Of a DNA stretch of 42,917 bases, positions 33,400 to 42,245 are shown in pieces; the stretch's first letter is position 1, and the number at the start of each line of letters is the position of its first letter. The translations under genes and the position numbers were made by a program. Where the stretch lies: contig DASPLX010000003.1 of NCBI GenBank assembly GCA_035627375.1, forward strand, positions 1-42,917. Reading direction: 5' to 3'. This DNA comes from DASPLX01 sp035627375 (GTDB taxonomy: Bacteria > Pseudomonadota > Gammaproteobacteria > Burkholderiales > Burkholderiaceae_D). The notes under the pieces were generated by a model. That model saw only the letters and a program-made list of their open reading frames with translations. It ran no database searches and had not been told where the DNA came from.

Positions 33400-34491
33400 T
33401 TACTTCAACTCGCGCAAGGGATGCGCATAGTCGGGCCAGGCCGGTTCGAAAAAGCGTTCCACCATTTCCGGCGTGACTTCCTCCAGCGTCGCCGGCGACC
33501 ATTTCGGCGCATTGTCCTTGTCGATCACGAGAGCGCGCACGCCTTCGAGGATTTCGCCATGCTCGAAGTTGCGCCGGACCATGGTGCGTTCCATGCGCAG
33601 GCATTCCGCGACATTCATGGAAGCGCCGCGCCGCAATTGCGCCAGCGTCACGCACATCATGATCGGCGAGCGCGTTTTCATGACGGCCAGCGCTTTCTGG
33701 GCGAACGCGCCGGCATCTTCCGCCAGCGAGGCGACGATTGCCCGCACATCGTCATGGGCGAAGTGGCGATCGATGGCGGAGCGCTCGGCGGCGAGCGCGC
33801 TGCTGGCCGGATCGACCTGGCTTTGGAACGGCGCGGCGAAATTGCGTATCGCCGCGCGGGGATTGGCCGCGTCGCTGGTCTTCAGGAATTCCAGCAAGGC
33901 CGCCAGTTGTTCCGCGGGCAGGTAGAGATCCGCCAGACCGGCATAGAGGGCGTCGGCCGCGCGGATGATCTCGCCGGTGACGCCGAGATAGGTGCCGATC
34001 TGCCCCGGCGCGCGCGACAGGAAATGGCTGCCGCCGACGTCGGGAAACAGGCCGATGTTCACTTCCGGCATTGCCATCTTGGTGCGTTCCGTCACGATGC
34101 GCAGCTGGCATGCCGGACCTGCTTGCGCAATGCCCATGCCGCCGCCCATCACGATGCCGTCGAGGATCGCGATATAAGGCTTCGGATAGAAATGGGTGAG
34201 ATGGTTGAGCGTGTATTCTTCGGTGAAGAAGTCTTCGATCAGTGCGCTGCCGCCTTGCGGCGTCGCTCGGCCCGCGTCATAGAAAAAGCGGATGTCGCCG
34301 CCGGCGCAGAACGCCTTGTCGCTGCTGCTCCTGACGACGACGGCGCGGATCGCGGCATCGTCCTTCCAGGCGAGCAGAATCCGGGTCAGCTTGCGCACCA
34401 TGTCGAGCGAAAGGGAATTCAATGCCTTCGGCCGGTCGAGGATGATGTGGCCGATGCCGTTGTCGACGGCGGTCTGGATGTGATCTGTCAT
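33400..34491 (-). CDS. Enoyl-CoA hydratase/isomerase family protein, 3-hydroxyisobutyryl-CoA hydrolase-like
   Basis: This 363-residue crotonase-fold protein has the CoA-binding CAGGDIRFFYDAG (62-74), the oxyanion loop GIVMGGGMGIAQ, and MPEVNIGLFPDVGGS with Glu143 and Asp151, the residues that mark 3-hydroxyisobutyryl-CoA hydrolases. Length (about 360) and the C-terminal region (LRRGASMNVAECLRMERTM) also fit that group rather than ordinary hydratases of about 260 residues. It would act in valine breakdown. No other valine-degradation gene is nearby. It lies downstream of hpf on the same strand, separated by a terminator. Confidence 0.88.
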   Translation of the reverse strand: MTDHIQTAVDNGIGHIILDRPKALNSLSLDMVRKLTRILLAWKDDAAIRAVVVRSSSDKAFCAGGDIRFFYDAGRATPQGGSALIEDFFTEEYTLNHLTHFYPKPYIAILDGIVMGGGMGIAQAGPACQLRIVTERTKMAMPEVNIGLFPDVGGSHFLSRAPGQIGTYLGVTGEIIRAADALYAGLADLYLPAEQLAALLEFLKTSDAANPRAAIRNFAAPFQSQVDPASSALAAERSAIDRHFAHDDVRAIVASLAEDAGAFAQKALAVMKTRSPIMMCVTLAQLRRGASMNVAECLRMERTMVRRNFEHGEILEGVRALVIDKDNAPKWSPATLEEVTPEMVERFFEPAWPDYAHPLRELK

Positions 34492-34578
34492 ATCGGTAAA
34501 GGACGAAAAAAGCGAAAGCCGGTATTTTATCGGGTAAGCCGCCGTACGCCTAAACCGGATGAACGATGCGCGGGCAGC

Positions 34579-34605
34579 AAAAAGGGCGCGTATTACGGCG
34601 CCCTT
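34579..34605 (-). terminator. Intrinsic terminator after hpf
   Basis: On the minus strand AAGGGCGC pairs with GCGCCCTT around an 8-base loop and runs into a T-tract (34583-34579). It marks the end of the kdsD-to-hpf gene block. Confidence 0.8.
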
Positions 34606-34652
34606 CGAAACATGCGCCGCATGCGCGGCGCGTTGATTGTTTTATCGCATTC

Positions 34653-35006
34653 TCATGCAGCCGAAGCCACCGTGGTTTCCGGCATGCGTTTGATGCCTTC
34701 GTGACGATGCTCCTGCAACTGGGTCTTGTACTTGATAACCTGGCGGTCAAGTTTGTCGATCAGGGTATCGATGGCGGCGTAAAGGTTTTCCGCGATGCTT
34801 TCTACGTGAATATCCTTGCCGCGTACGCGCATGGTGATTTCCGCCTTCTGGCGCTTTTCTTTCTCGGTGAGCTTGTCGACGCTTAGGATGACTGCAACAT
34901 CAATGACATGATCGAAGTGACGCCTGATTCGCTCCAGCTTGGTCTGCACGTGTTCGCGGATAGCCGGGGTCAATTCGAGATGATGTCCACTGATTGTGAG
35001 ATTCAT
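34653..35006 (-). CDS. hpf: Ribosome hibernation-promoting factor (short HPF/YhbH)
   Basis: This 117-residue protein binds the decoding region of idle 30S subunits and promotes ribosome dimers in stationary phase. It begins MNLTISGHHLELTPAIREHV and contains the basic helix KLDRQVIKYKTQLQEHRHEG. The length places it in the short HPF class without the C-terminal dimerisation domain. The ATG at 35006 has AGGAG about 6 bases upstream. rpoN-hpf adjacency is conserved in proteobacteria. The 91-base leader contains a repeated CTTGTAGT. Confidence 0.95.
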   Translation of the reverse strand: MNLTISGHHLELTPAIREHVQTKLERIRRHFDHVIDVAVILSVDKLTEKEKRQKAEITMRVRGKDIHVESIAENLYAAIDTLIDKLDRQVIKYKTQLQEHRHEGIKRMPETTVASAA

Positions 35007-35097
35007 ACAGCGCTCCTATGGGTAACGTCACTGGAGGTTTCCATTGCCTGCGTCCGCACAGCAGAGAAACGCAGCAACAACAACACTACAAGAACTA

Positions 35098-36576
35098 CTA
35101 CAAGGATTTGCGCAGATTGACTGGAGGGATTTTGAGAGCTTCGCGGTATTTCGCAACTGTACGGCGCGCAACCACCATGCCCTGTTCCCCCAGCATGTCT
35201 GCTATTTTGCTGTCAGAGAATGGATTCTTGGGGTCTTCTGCTCCTATCAGTTGTTTGATCAGCGCGCGTATCGCGGTAGAAGACGCTTCACCCCCTGCTT
35301 CTGTCGCGACATGGCTGCCGAAAAAGTACTTGAGTTCGAACATCCCATGCGGGGTCAGCATGTATTTCTGAGTTGTCACTCGTGAAATCGTGCTTTCATG
35401 TAAACCAAGTGTATCAGCAATTTCACGCAGCACAAGAGGGCGCATCGCGACCGCGCCATGCGAGAAAAAGTTGCGCTGCCGATCGACAATCGCTTGTGCA
35501 ACGCGCAAAATCGTGTCGAAACGTTGCCGCATGTTCTTGATCAGCCATTTCGCTTCTTGCAATTGAGAAGTGAGCGATCCCTCACCCTTGCTTTGTTTCA
35601 AGATATTGGCATACAAGGCATTGACCCGCAGACGCGGCATCACTTCATGATTGAGCATGACTTGCCAGCCGTTCTTGCTGCGTTTCACGATGACGTCGGG
35701 TACGACGAAATCGGAAGTGTCGGAGGCGAACGCCGCTCCAGGATGCGGATTGCAGCGCTTGATGACCGCTTGCGCTTCGCGCAGGTCTTCATCGTCGCAA
35801 TCGAGGGCCTTTTTCAGTTTGTTGAAATCGCGTTGCGCGAACATCGCCAAATGATGCTCGACGATCGTCAGCGCGCGCCGGCGCGTGACGAGCGGAACCG
35901 ACGGCAGGCGTTTGATCTGCAGCGCCAGGCATTCCGACGCATTGCGCGCGCCAATGCCGGCGGGTTCGAAGCTCTGCAGGAGTTTCAGCGCGATCTGCAA
36001 TTCGTCGAGTTCGATCCCGAGCTCCGCCGGCAGGCGCGCGTGGATTTCCTCCAGCGGCTCTTCCAGATAGCCGTTCTCGTTCAAGGCGTCGATGATCAAT
36101 TCCAGCAGGGCGCGGTCGCGCGGTTCGCGCACGGTCAGGCGCGTCTGTTCCAGCAGGTATTCGCGCAGCGTCGTTTCGTGCGCTTCGAGCTGCGGCCGGG
36201 CGTCGTCGTCCTCCGGCGCCTTCGAGGTGCGTGCGACGTCGTCGAAGCTCCAGTCGCTTTCTCCGTTGGCTGTCGCTTCCGCAGCTTCTGCTCCGTTCGT
36301 CTCCGTGCCCTCGAACGGCGGTTCGGCGGTTTCGGTCGATGGCGTGCCCGCCTCGGGGCCGGCGGCCGGCGTCAGGCTGACGGCGCCATCGGCCAACAGG
36401 CGGACCGAACGATCGAGCGGATCGTCGATCCGCTCGAGCAGCGGGTTTTCAGAGAGAATCTGTTCCAGCTCCTGATGCAGTTCGAGCGTCGACAACTGCA
36501 GCAGGCGGATCGACTGCTGCAACTGCGGCGTCAGCGCAAGATGCTGCGAGACTCTGAGTTGGAGGGACTGTTTCAT
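35098..36576 (-). CDS. rpoN: RNA polymerase sigma-54 factor RpoN
   Basis: This 492-residue sigma factor serves promoters that need AAA+ activators. Region I is the Gln/Leu-rich start (MKQSLQLRVSQHLALTPQLQ), region II an acidic Ala/Glu-rich stretch (about 60-130), then the core-binding domain, a helix-turn-helix (LREIADTLGLHESTISRVT), and the RpoN box ARRTVAKYRE (about 470-479) that reads the -24 element. The ATG at 36576 is used because region I begins there. The frame is open for 39 more codons with no family resemblance. It lies 64 bases after lptB in the usual lptB-rpoN-hpf order. Confidence 0.97.
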   Translation of the reverse strand: MKQSLQLRVSQHLALTPQLQQSIRLLQLSTLELHQELEQILSENPLLERIDDPLDRSVRLLADGAVSLTPAAGPEAGTPSTETAEPPFEGTETNGAEAAEATANGESDWSFDDVARTSKAPEDDDARPQLEAHETTLREYLLEQTRLTVREPRDRALLELIIDALNENGYLEEPLEEIHARLPAELGIELDELQIALKLLQSFEPAGIGARNASECLALQIKRLPSVPLVTRRRALTIVEHHLAMFAQRDFNKLKKALDCDDEDLREAQAVIKRCNPHPGAAFASDTSDFVVPDVIVKRSKNGWQVMLNHEVMPRLRVNALYANILKQSKGEGSLTSQLQEAKWLIKNMRQRFDTILRVAQAIVDRQRNFFSHGAVAMRPLVLREIADTLGLHESTISRVTTQKYMLTPHGMFELKYFFGSHVATEAGGEASSTAIRALIKQLIGAEDPKNPFSDSKIADMLGEQGMVVARRTVAKYREALKIPPVNLRKSL

Positions 36577-36640
36577 TCCTGTTATATCCGGTTGAGGATG
36601 GAGGCCAGCCATGCCGATATCGGCCTCCATCCCGCAAGAA

Positions 36641-37381
36641 TTACATTCTGAAATGCTCTCCCAGATACACGCGTCGTACCGATTCGTCGGCAATGATGTC
36701 GTCCGGTCGTCCGCTTGCCAGCACCGCGCCTTGATTGATGATGTAGGCGCGGTCGCAGATGCCCAGCGTTTCGCGCACGTTGTGATCGGTGATCAGGACG
36801 CCGATGCCGCGCTCCTTCAGGAAACGCACGATGCGCTGGATCTCGATCACGGCAATCGGATCGACGCCGGCGAACGGCTCGTCGAGCAGCACGAAGCGCG
36901 GATTGGTCGCCAGGGCGCGCGCGATTTCAACGCGCCGCCGTTCGCCGCCGGACAGCGACAACGCCTGGCTTTCGCGCAATTTTTCGATCTGCAATTCGGA
37001 CAGCAGGCGATCGAGCCGCTCGTCGATCGCAGCGCGCGCCAACGGCTTGCCGTTTTCGGTCTGCAATTCGAGCACGGCGCGGATATTCTCCTCGACGGTG
37101 AGCTTGCGAAACACCGAGGCTTCCTGCGGGAGATACGATAAGCCGAGCACGGCGCGGCGGTGAATCGGCAAGCGCGAGATATCGACGCCGTCGAGATCGA
37201 TCTCGCCCGCGTCGGAGGGCACCAGGCCGACGATCATGTAGAACGACGTGGTCTTGCCCGCGCCGTTCGGCCCGAGCAAGCCGATGACTTCCCCGCTTTC
37301 GACATGCAGGGACACATCGCGTACGACCTGACGCGCACCGTAACTCTTCTGCAACCCTTGGACGACGAGGTTACTGGTCAT
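36641..37381 (-). CDS. lptB: LPS export ABC transporter ATP-binding protein LptB
   Basis: This 246-residue ATPase, with LptF and LptG, extracts LPS from the inner membrane. Walker A is GPNGAGKT (37-44), the signature LSGGE (143-147), Walker B FVLLDE (163-168), and the switch histidine is in LITDHNVRETL. VIGLLGPNG and the C-terminal RVYLGEHFRM are hallmarks of LptB. Its ATG at 37381 overlaps the lptA stop (ATGA). lptF and lptG are not in the window, as is usual. Confidence 0.97.
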   Translation of the reverse strand: MTSNLVVQGLQKSYGARQVVRDVSLHVESGEVIGLLGPNGAGKTTSFYMIVGLVPSDAGEIDLDGVDISRLPIHRRAVLGLSYLPQEASVFRKLTVEENIRAVLELQTENGKPLARAAIDERLDRLLSELQIEKLRESQALSLSGGERRRVEIARALATNPRFVLLDEPFAGVDPIAVIEIQRIVRFLKERGIGVLITDHNVRETLGICDRAYIINQGAVLASGRPDDIIADESVRRVYLGEHFRM

Positions 37382-37932
37382 TGCTTGTCCTTCTGTTCGC
37401 TGCGCGGATGGATCACCGCTTTGACCCGTCCCGCGCCCGGCTTGCTTTGTCCGGATGGAGAATTGTTGACCGAGACGAATTCGGTGCGGCTGTCGTAGGA
37501 AATGAATTCGCCTTGCATCTCATCCGTCGGGCGGTTGCCGTCGAGGCGGCGAATAAGGGCATTCGACAACAATTTCACCACTTCGGTCTTGTCGTCGTAT
37601 TCGATTCGTTGCGCCTGGCCTTCGAACCATAGGTTGCCGGGGCCGTTGCGCTTTTGCCGGAAGGTCGCCACGCCGTTCGGCGCCGCATAGATCTTCGCGT
37701 ACTGGTAGCCGGCGGGATCCTTGGTCACGACGATCTTGTCCGCCTTAATCGTCAGTGTGCCGCGCGTCAGCGTCACGTTGCCGTTGTAGGTTAGGACTTG
37801 CTTGATGTCGTCGTAGGTCGAGCTGTCGGCCTGGATGGCGGTCGCCTTTTCGGTATCCGAGGTTTCAGCATGCACGGCTGCGGCCGCCCATGCGTTGAGG
37901 GCAAACAGGAGCCAAATAAAAATACGTTTCAT
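37378..37932 (-). CDS. lptA: LPS transport periplasmic protein LptA
   Basis: This 184-residue periplasmic protein forms the beta-jellyroll bridge that carries LPS across the periplasm. The signal peptide starts MKRIFIWLLFALNAW and is cleaved at about VHA-ET (22/23). The OstA-like domain shows IQADSSTYDDIKQVLTYNGN, then LTRGTLTIKADKIVV, and ends in a variable Lys/Gln-rich tail. An ATG at 37962, which overlaps the lptC stop by four bases, would add ten residues before the signal peptide and may be used through coupling. The ATG at 37932 gives the better signal peptide. Confidence 0.93.
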   Translation of the reverse strand: MKRIFIWLLFALNAWAAAAVHAETSDTEKATAIQADSSTYDDIKQVLTYNGNVTLTRGTLTIKADKIVVTKDPAGYQYAKIYAAPNGVATFRQKRNGPGNLWFEGQAQRIEYDDKTEVVKLLSNALIRRLDGNRPTDEMQGEFISYDSRTEFVSVNNSPSGQSKPGAGRVKAVIHPRSEQKDKQ

Positions 37933-37958
37933 CGCAAGATCTTTCAAATGCCATGCAT

Positions 37959-38549
37959 TCATTTTTCCGGCTGGGAAAGCGTCCCGCGGACTTGATGCAA
38001 CAACTTGAACTCGCGTGTCGCATTATTCGCGATCATGCCGATGCCGGCCAGATGAGAATCGCCGAAAGTAATGTCGACCGCCTTGTCCGTCTTCATGATG
38101 TCTTCATCGGGCAATACCAGCAGATATTCCGATGTCAGGTGGAAACGGGCGCTGTTTTCAGTAGCGGCCCGATCGATCCTCACGCGGCGATGCATGTGCA
38201 CCTTGTTGGCCTTGTGTTCGATGACGGCCTGTTCCGCCCGCATCGTCAGCGGCGCGCGATTTTCGCCGACGCTGTACAGCACCGGCTGCTGGATCTCGAA
38301 GGTATCGGTATCGGGGTAGTGAACGAGCTTCGCGCCGGAAATGCTGTAGCGCGCATGGCCGTTCTTGGCCATCCGCACGAGATTGAATTTTTCCACGCTA
38401 TAGTCCGGTTCGCCCTTCGGCAACTCGGTGACGGTATCGTCGCGATCGCGGTGCAGGACCTGGAGCCACCAGAAGCTGCCGAACGCGCAAATCAGCAGCG
38501 TCAGGATGATGAGCGCCAGCCGGATCCGATTCGACGATTGCGCGCTCAT
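37959..38549 (-). CDS. lptC: LPS export system protein LptC
   Basis: This 196-residue bitopic inner-membrane protein receives LPS from LptBFG and hands it to LptA. A short N-terminus and one membrane helix (about 9-30: LALIILTLLICAFGSFWWLQ) are followed by a periplasmic OstA-like domain (PDYSVEKFNLVRMAKNGHA and later YLLVLPDEDIMKTDKAV). The ATG at 38549 overlaps the kdsC stop by four bases. The frame is open further upstream but without family resemblance. Confidence 0.93.
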   Translation of the reverse strand: MSAQSSNRIRLALIILTLLICAFGSFWWLQVLHRDRDDTVTELPKGEPDYSVEKFNLVRMAKNGHARYSISGAKLVHYPDTDTFEIQQPVLYSVGENRAPLTMRAEQAVIEHKANKVHMHRRVRIDRAATENSARFHLTSEYLLVLPDEDIMKTDKAVDITFGDSHLAGIGMIANNATREFKLLHQVRGTLSQPEK

Positions 38550-39091
38550 GCCAGGTACGGCGCGAGCGCCGCCTCGTAATTGCCTTGGGCGCGCAGGATC
38601 AGGTCGCAGATTTCGCGCGCCGCGCCGCGCCCGCCTGTGGCACGGGTGACATAGTGAACGCGTTTTTGCACTTCGGCGTGACCATTCGGGACGCTGGCGG
38701 CGAAACCGACGCGCGTCAGGATCGGCAGGTCGATCACGTCGTCGCCGATGAAGCCGCAGGCCTCGAACGCCGCCCCGCATTCGGCCAGCAGCTGCTCGAA
38801 GGCCGCACGTTTGTCATGCACGCCTTGCTGCAGATGCTGGATGCCGAGATCGGCGGCGCGGCGCGCCACGATGGGTGAGCTGCGCGCGCTGATGATGGCG
38901 GTGGCCACGCCGGATTGCTGCAGCAGCTTGATGCCGTGCCCGTCGAGAACGTTGAAGGTCTTGAGCGCCTCCCCGTCCGGGCCGAAATGCAGGCTGCCGT
39001 CGGTCAGGATGCCATCGACGTCGAAAATCATCAGACGCACACGGGAGGCGCGTGCCAAGACATCGGCGGGAATAGGTGTCTGGTCCGCCAT
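38546..39091 (-). CDS. kdsC: 3-deoxy-D-manno-octulosonate 8-phosphate phosphatase KdsC
   Basis: This 181-residue HAD-family phosphatase releases Kdo from Kdo-8-phosphate for LPS inner core synthesis. The nucleophile motif is FDVDGILTDG, with Asp24 and Asp26. IISARSS, the HLQQGVHDKRAAF segment and GDDVIDLPIL are also typical. The start at 39091 overlaps the kdsD stop (ATGA). The frame continues open upstream over kdsD on the same strand; that part is a shadow. Confidence 0.95.
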   Translation of the reverse strand: MADQTPIPADVLARASRVRLMIFDVDGILTDGSLHFGPDGEALKTFNVLDGHGIKLLQQSGVATAIISARSSPIVARRAADLGIQHLQQGVHDKRAAFEQLLAECGAAFEACGFIGDDVIDLPILTRVGFAASVPNGHAEVQKRVHYVTRATGGRGAAREICDLILRAQGNYEAALAPYLA

Positions 39092-40125
39092 CAGATCACC
39101 TTGGCGCGCGTCAGGTCGTGGATATGCAGGGCGCCGACCAGCTTGCCTTCGGCATCCGCCACCAGCAATTGATTGATGCGGAATTCTTCCATGACTTGCA
39201 CCGCATCGACGGCCAATTGATCCGGTCCGACCGTGCGCGGCGCCAGATGCATGACGTCGGCGATGACGAGTTTGCCGAAATTCAGGCTTTGTTCGCGTTC
39301 CAGCAGGCGGCGCAGGTCGCCATCGGTGAAGATGCCGATCGCGCGCCGGTGTTCGTCGACGACGGCAGTCATCGCCATGCCTTTGCGCGTGATTTCGAGC
39401 AATGCGGCCGACAGCGGCACGTCGGCGGTCACGGCGGGCACCGCATCGCCGCTGCGCATGACGTCGCGCACATGGGTCAGGAGGCGCCGGCCAAGGGCAC
39501 CGCCCGGATGCGAGCGGGCGAAATCCTCCTCCTTGAAACCGCGCAATTCGAGCAACGCCACGGCAAGCGCATCGCCGAGCGCCAACGTCGCCGTCGTGCT
39601 GGCGGTCGGCGCGAGATTGAGCGGGCAGGCTTCCTTGTCGACCTTGACATTCAGGTGCACGTCGGCCAGCCGCGCGAGGCTCGATGCCGGATTGCCGGTC
39701 AGCGCGATCAGCTTCGCACCCATGCGCTTGATGATGGGGATGATGGACAGGAATTCCGCCGCTTCGCCGGAATAGGAAATGGCGATCAAGGCGTCGTGCT
39801 CGGTGATCATGCCGAGATCGCCGTGCAAGGCTTCGGCGGCATGCACGAAAAGGGCAGGTGTGCCGGTCGATGCCAGCGTCGCCGCGATCTTGCGTCCGAT
39901 ATGGCCGGACTTGCCGATGCCGGAAACGACCACGCGTCCCGAGCATTGCAGCAGCAAACCGACTGCCTGGGCGAAGGCGTCGTCGCTATTGGACGACACC
40001 CGGCTTTTCAATGCCAGCAAGGCATCCGCTTCGATTTGCAGCGTTTCACGCGCCAATTCGAGAGCACGTTGTGCACTTTGTGCATCAAAGGCTTTCGGCA
40101 GGGTTTTTTCATGGGGTACACTCAT
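39091..40125 (-). CDS. kdsD: Arabinose-5-phosphate isomerase KdsD
   Basis: This 344-residue enzyme makes D-arabinose 5-phosphate from ribulose 5-phosphate, the first step to Kdo. The SIS domain (about 45-180) includes VVVSGIGKSGHIGRKIAATL and the HAAEALHGDLGMI active-site segment. Two CBS domains (about 215-340) follow: DVMRSGDAVPAV and DVMHLAPRTVGPDQLA. The ATG at 40125 (MSVPHEKTLPKAF) is preferred to one 13 codons upstream. It heads the tightly overlapping kdsD-kdsC-lptC-lptA-lptB set and is divergent from a cation antiporter. Confidence 0.95.
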   Translation of the reverse strand: MSVPHEKTLPKAFDAQSAQRALELARETLQIEADALLALKSRVSSNSDDAFAQAVGLLLQCSGRVVVSGIGKSGHIGRKIAATLASTGTPALFVHAAEALHGDLGMITEHDALIAISYSGEAAEFLSIIPIIKRMGAKLIALTGNPASSLARLADVHLNVKVDKEACPLNLAPTASTTATLALGDALAVALLELRGFKEEDFARSHPGGALGRRLLTHVRDVMRSGDAVPAVTADVPLSAALLEITRKGMAMTAVVDEHRRAIGIFTDGDLRRLLEREQSLNFGKLVIADVMHLAPRTVGPDQLAVDAVQVMEEFRINQLLVADAEGKLVGALHIHDLTRAKVI

Positions 40126-40259
40126 GCCGAAAGTATAAACGAATGAAAGCAAAAAATTTGCCAACGTCGAGCTATCTCATGCGGCTTGCGACAAGAAAAG
40201 CGGGAACTTGCGTTGCTTCGTCGCATCACGCTGTGGAATAGTTTAAAAACAACAACTGC

Positions 40260-42245
40260 ATGTTTTCCGTTCTAGAACTGACCTTGTTATTGCTCGGCGC
40301 CGCCGTTCTCGGCGTGGTCGGGTTCCGCATGCTGCATTTGCCGCCGATGCTCGGCTATCTCACCGTCGGCATCCTGATCGGTCCGCACGGCCTCGGGCTG
40401 GCGCAGGAGGATCAGACCACGCATACGCTCGCGGAGTTCGGCGTCGTGTTCCTGATGTTCTCGATCGGTCTCGAATTCTCGTTGCCGAAACTGTCCGCCA
40501 TGCGCCGGACGGTGTTCGGACTCGGGCTCGCGCAGGTGCTGCTCACGATCCTCGTGACGATGGCATTCGGCTGGTGTGTGGCGGCGTTGTTGCCGCATAC
40601 CTTCGATATCAGCTGGAAGGCGGCGTTCGCGCTGGGCGGCGCGCTGGCGATGTCGTCGACCGCCATCGTATCCAAGCTGCTGACCGAGCGGCTCGAACTC
40701 GAAAGCGATCACGGCCGCCGCATCATCGGCATCCTGCTGTTCCAGGACCTGGCCCTGGTTCCCTTGCTGATCATGGTGCCGGCGCTGGCCCACCCGGGTG
40801 CCGATCTCGCCGCCGAATTGTCGTGGGCGGCGCTCAAGGCGATCTTCGTGCTGGTATTGTTGCTGGCGATCGGCGAGCGGCTCCTGCGCAGCTGGTTCCG
40901 CGTGGTCGTCAAGCGGCGTTCGCAGGAATTGTTCATGCTGAACCTGCTGCTGATCACCCTCGGCGCGGCCTGGATCACCGAGCGGGCAGGCTTGTCGCTC
41001 GCGCTCGGCGCTTTCGTCGCCGGCATGCTGATTTCCGAAACCGAATACAAGCATCAGGTCGAGGAAGACATCAAGCCGTTCCGCGACGTCCTGCTCGGCC
41101 TGTTCTTCATCACCATCGGCATGCTGCTCAATATCCGGCTGGTGGCCGAATACTGGTGGCTCGTGCTGCTCTTGCTGGTCGGCCCGGTGCTGTTGAAATT
41201 CGGCCTGATCGCCGCCCTGGCCAAGCTCTTCGGCGCGTCGACCGGCGTCGCCCTGCGAACCGGCCTGGCCTTGGCGCAAGCCGGCGAATTCGGCTTCGTA
41301 CTGCTGAACCAGGCCGGCGGCCTGCGCCTGCTGGACCCGCTGCTGGTGCAATTGATTCTGGCCTCGATGGTGTTGTCGATGCTGGCGGCGCCTTTCATCA
41401 TCGCCAAGGCCGATGCGATCGTCATGAAGCTCTCGTCCAACGAATGGATGATGCAGTCGTTGGCGCTGACGCAGATCGCGACACGTACGATGTCGACGCA
41501 AAAGCACGTGATCATCGCGGGTTTCGGCCGCAGCGGGCAGAATCTCGCCAAGCTGCTCGAAGAGGAAAAAATCGCCTACCATGCGCTCGACCTCGATCCG
41601 GATCGCGTGCGCGAGGCCCAGGCGGCGGGCGCCAACGTGTCGTACGGCGATTGCGCACGGCGCGAAAGCCTGGTGGCGGCCGGCATCCACCGCGCATCGG
41701 CGCTCGTGATCAGTTTCACCGACACGCCGTCGGCTTTGAAGGTCCTGCATTTCGCCCACGAATTGGAGCCCTCCCTGCCGGTCATCGTGCGCAGCCATGA
41801 CGACAGCGACCTGGAAAAGTTGCGCGCGGCCGGCGCTGCCGAAGTGGTGCCGGAATTGCTCGAAGGCAGCCTGATGCTTGCCTCTCATGCACTGGTGCTG
41901 CTGGGCGTGCCGCTGCGGCGCGTCGTGCACCGGGTGCAGATGGCGCGCGACGAGCGCTATGCGTCATTGCGCGGCTACTTCCACGGCGCCAGCGATGCGC
42001 TGGAGGACGCCGAACATCTGCACGTGCGCCTGCATTCGGTCATCTTGCCGGAGCGGGCGCGGGCGGTCGGCAAACTGGTCGGCGCACTGCGGCTCGGCGA
42101 GGTCGAGGCGGAGATCACGTCGATCCGGCGCGGCAAGGCAGGCATCGTCCCGACCGACGACACCGTGTTGCAAGCCGGCGACATCGTCGTGTTGCGTGGC
42201 ACCGCCGACAGCGTCGTGCGCGCCGAAGAGAGATTATTGCGTTAA
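40260..42245 (+). CDS. KefB/KefC-type monovalent cation:proton antiporter (CPA2)
   Basis: This 661-residue inner-membrane protein has an N-terminal Na+/H+ exchanger domain of about 12 hydrophobic segments (1-380), including LGYLTVGILIGPHGLGL and the acidic LLFQDLALVPLL. A TrkA-N/RCK nucleotide-binding domain follows with GFGRSGQNLAKLLEEE (from residue 421), then a TrkA-C domain (about 575-660). It likely exports potassium or another cation in response to redox or pH. Which specific Kef type is not clear, so no symbol is given. It is divergent from kdsD, a common pairing. Its TAA overlaps the convergent alkane hydroxylase-like stop within TTAA. Confidence 0.93.
   Translation: MFSVLELTLLLLGAAVLGVVGFRMLHLPPMLGYLTVGILIGPHGLGLAQEDQTTHTLAEFGVVFLMFSIGLEFSLPKLSAMRRTVFGLGLAQVLLTILVTMAFGWCVAALLPHTFDISWKAAFALGGALAMSSTAIVSKLLTERLELESDHGRRIIGILLFQDLALVPLLIMVPALAHPGADLAAELSWAALKAIFVLVLLLAIGERLLRSWFRVVVKRRSQELFMLNLLLITLGAAWITERAGLSLALGAFVAGMLISETEYKHQVEEDIKPFRDVLLGLFFITIGMLLNIRLVAEYWWLVLLLLVGPVLLKFGLIAALAKLFGASTGVALRTGLALAQAGEFGFVLLNQAGGLRLLDPLLVQLILASMVLSMLAAPFIIAKADAIVMKLSSNEWMMQSLALTQIATRTMSTQKHVIIAGFGRSGQNLAKLLEEEKIAYHALDLDPDRVREAQAAGANVSYGDCARRESLVAAGIHRASALVISFTDTPSALKVLHFAHELEPSLPVIVRSHDDSDLEKLRAAGAAEVVPELLEGSLMLASHALVLLGVPLRRVVHRVQMARDERYASLRGYFHGASDALEDAEHLHVRLHSVILPERARAVGKLVGALRLGEVEAEITSIRRGKAGIVPTDDTVLQAGDIVVLRGTADSVVRAEERLLR

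Noticed and set aside
40287..41930. A 547-codon minus-strand frame opposite the antiporter gene
   Set aside because: It is Gln/His/Glu/Arg-rich, the complement of hydrophobic membrane codons. This is a known artefact.
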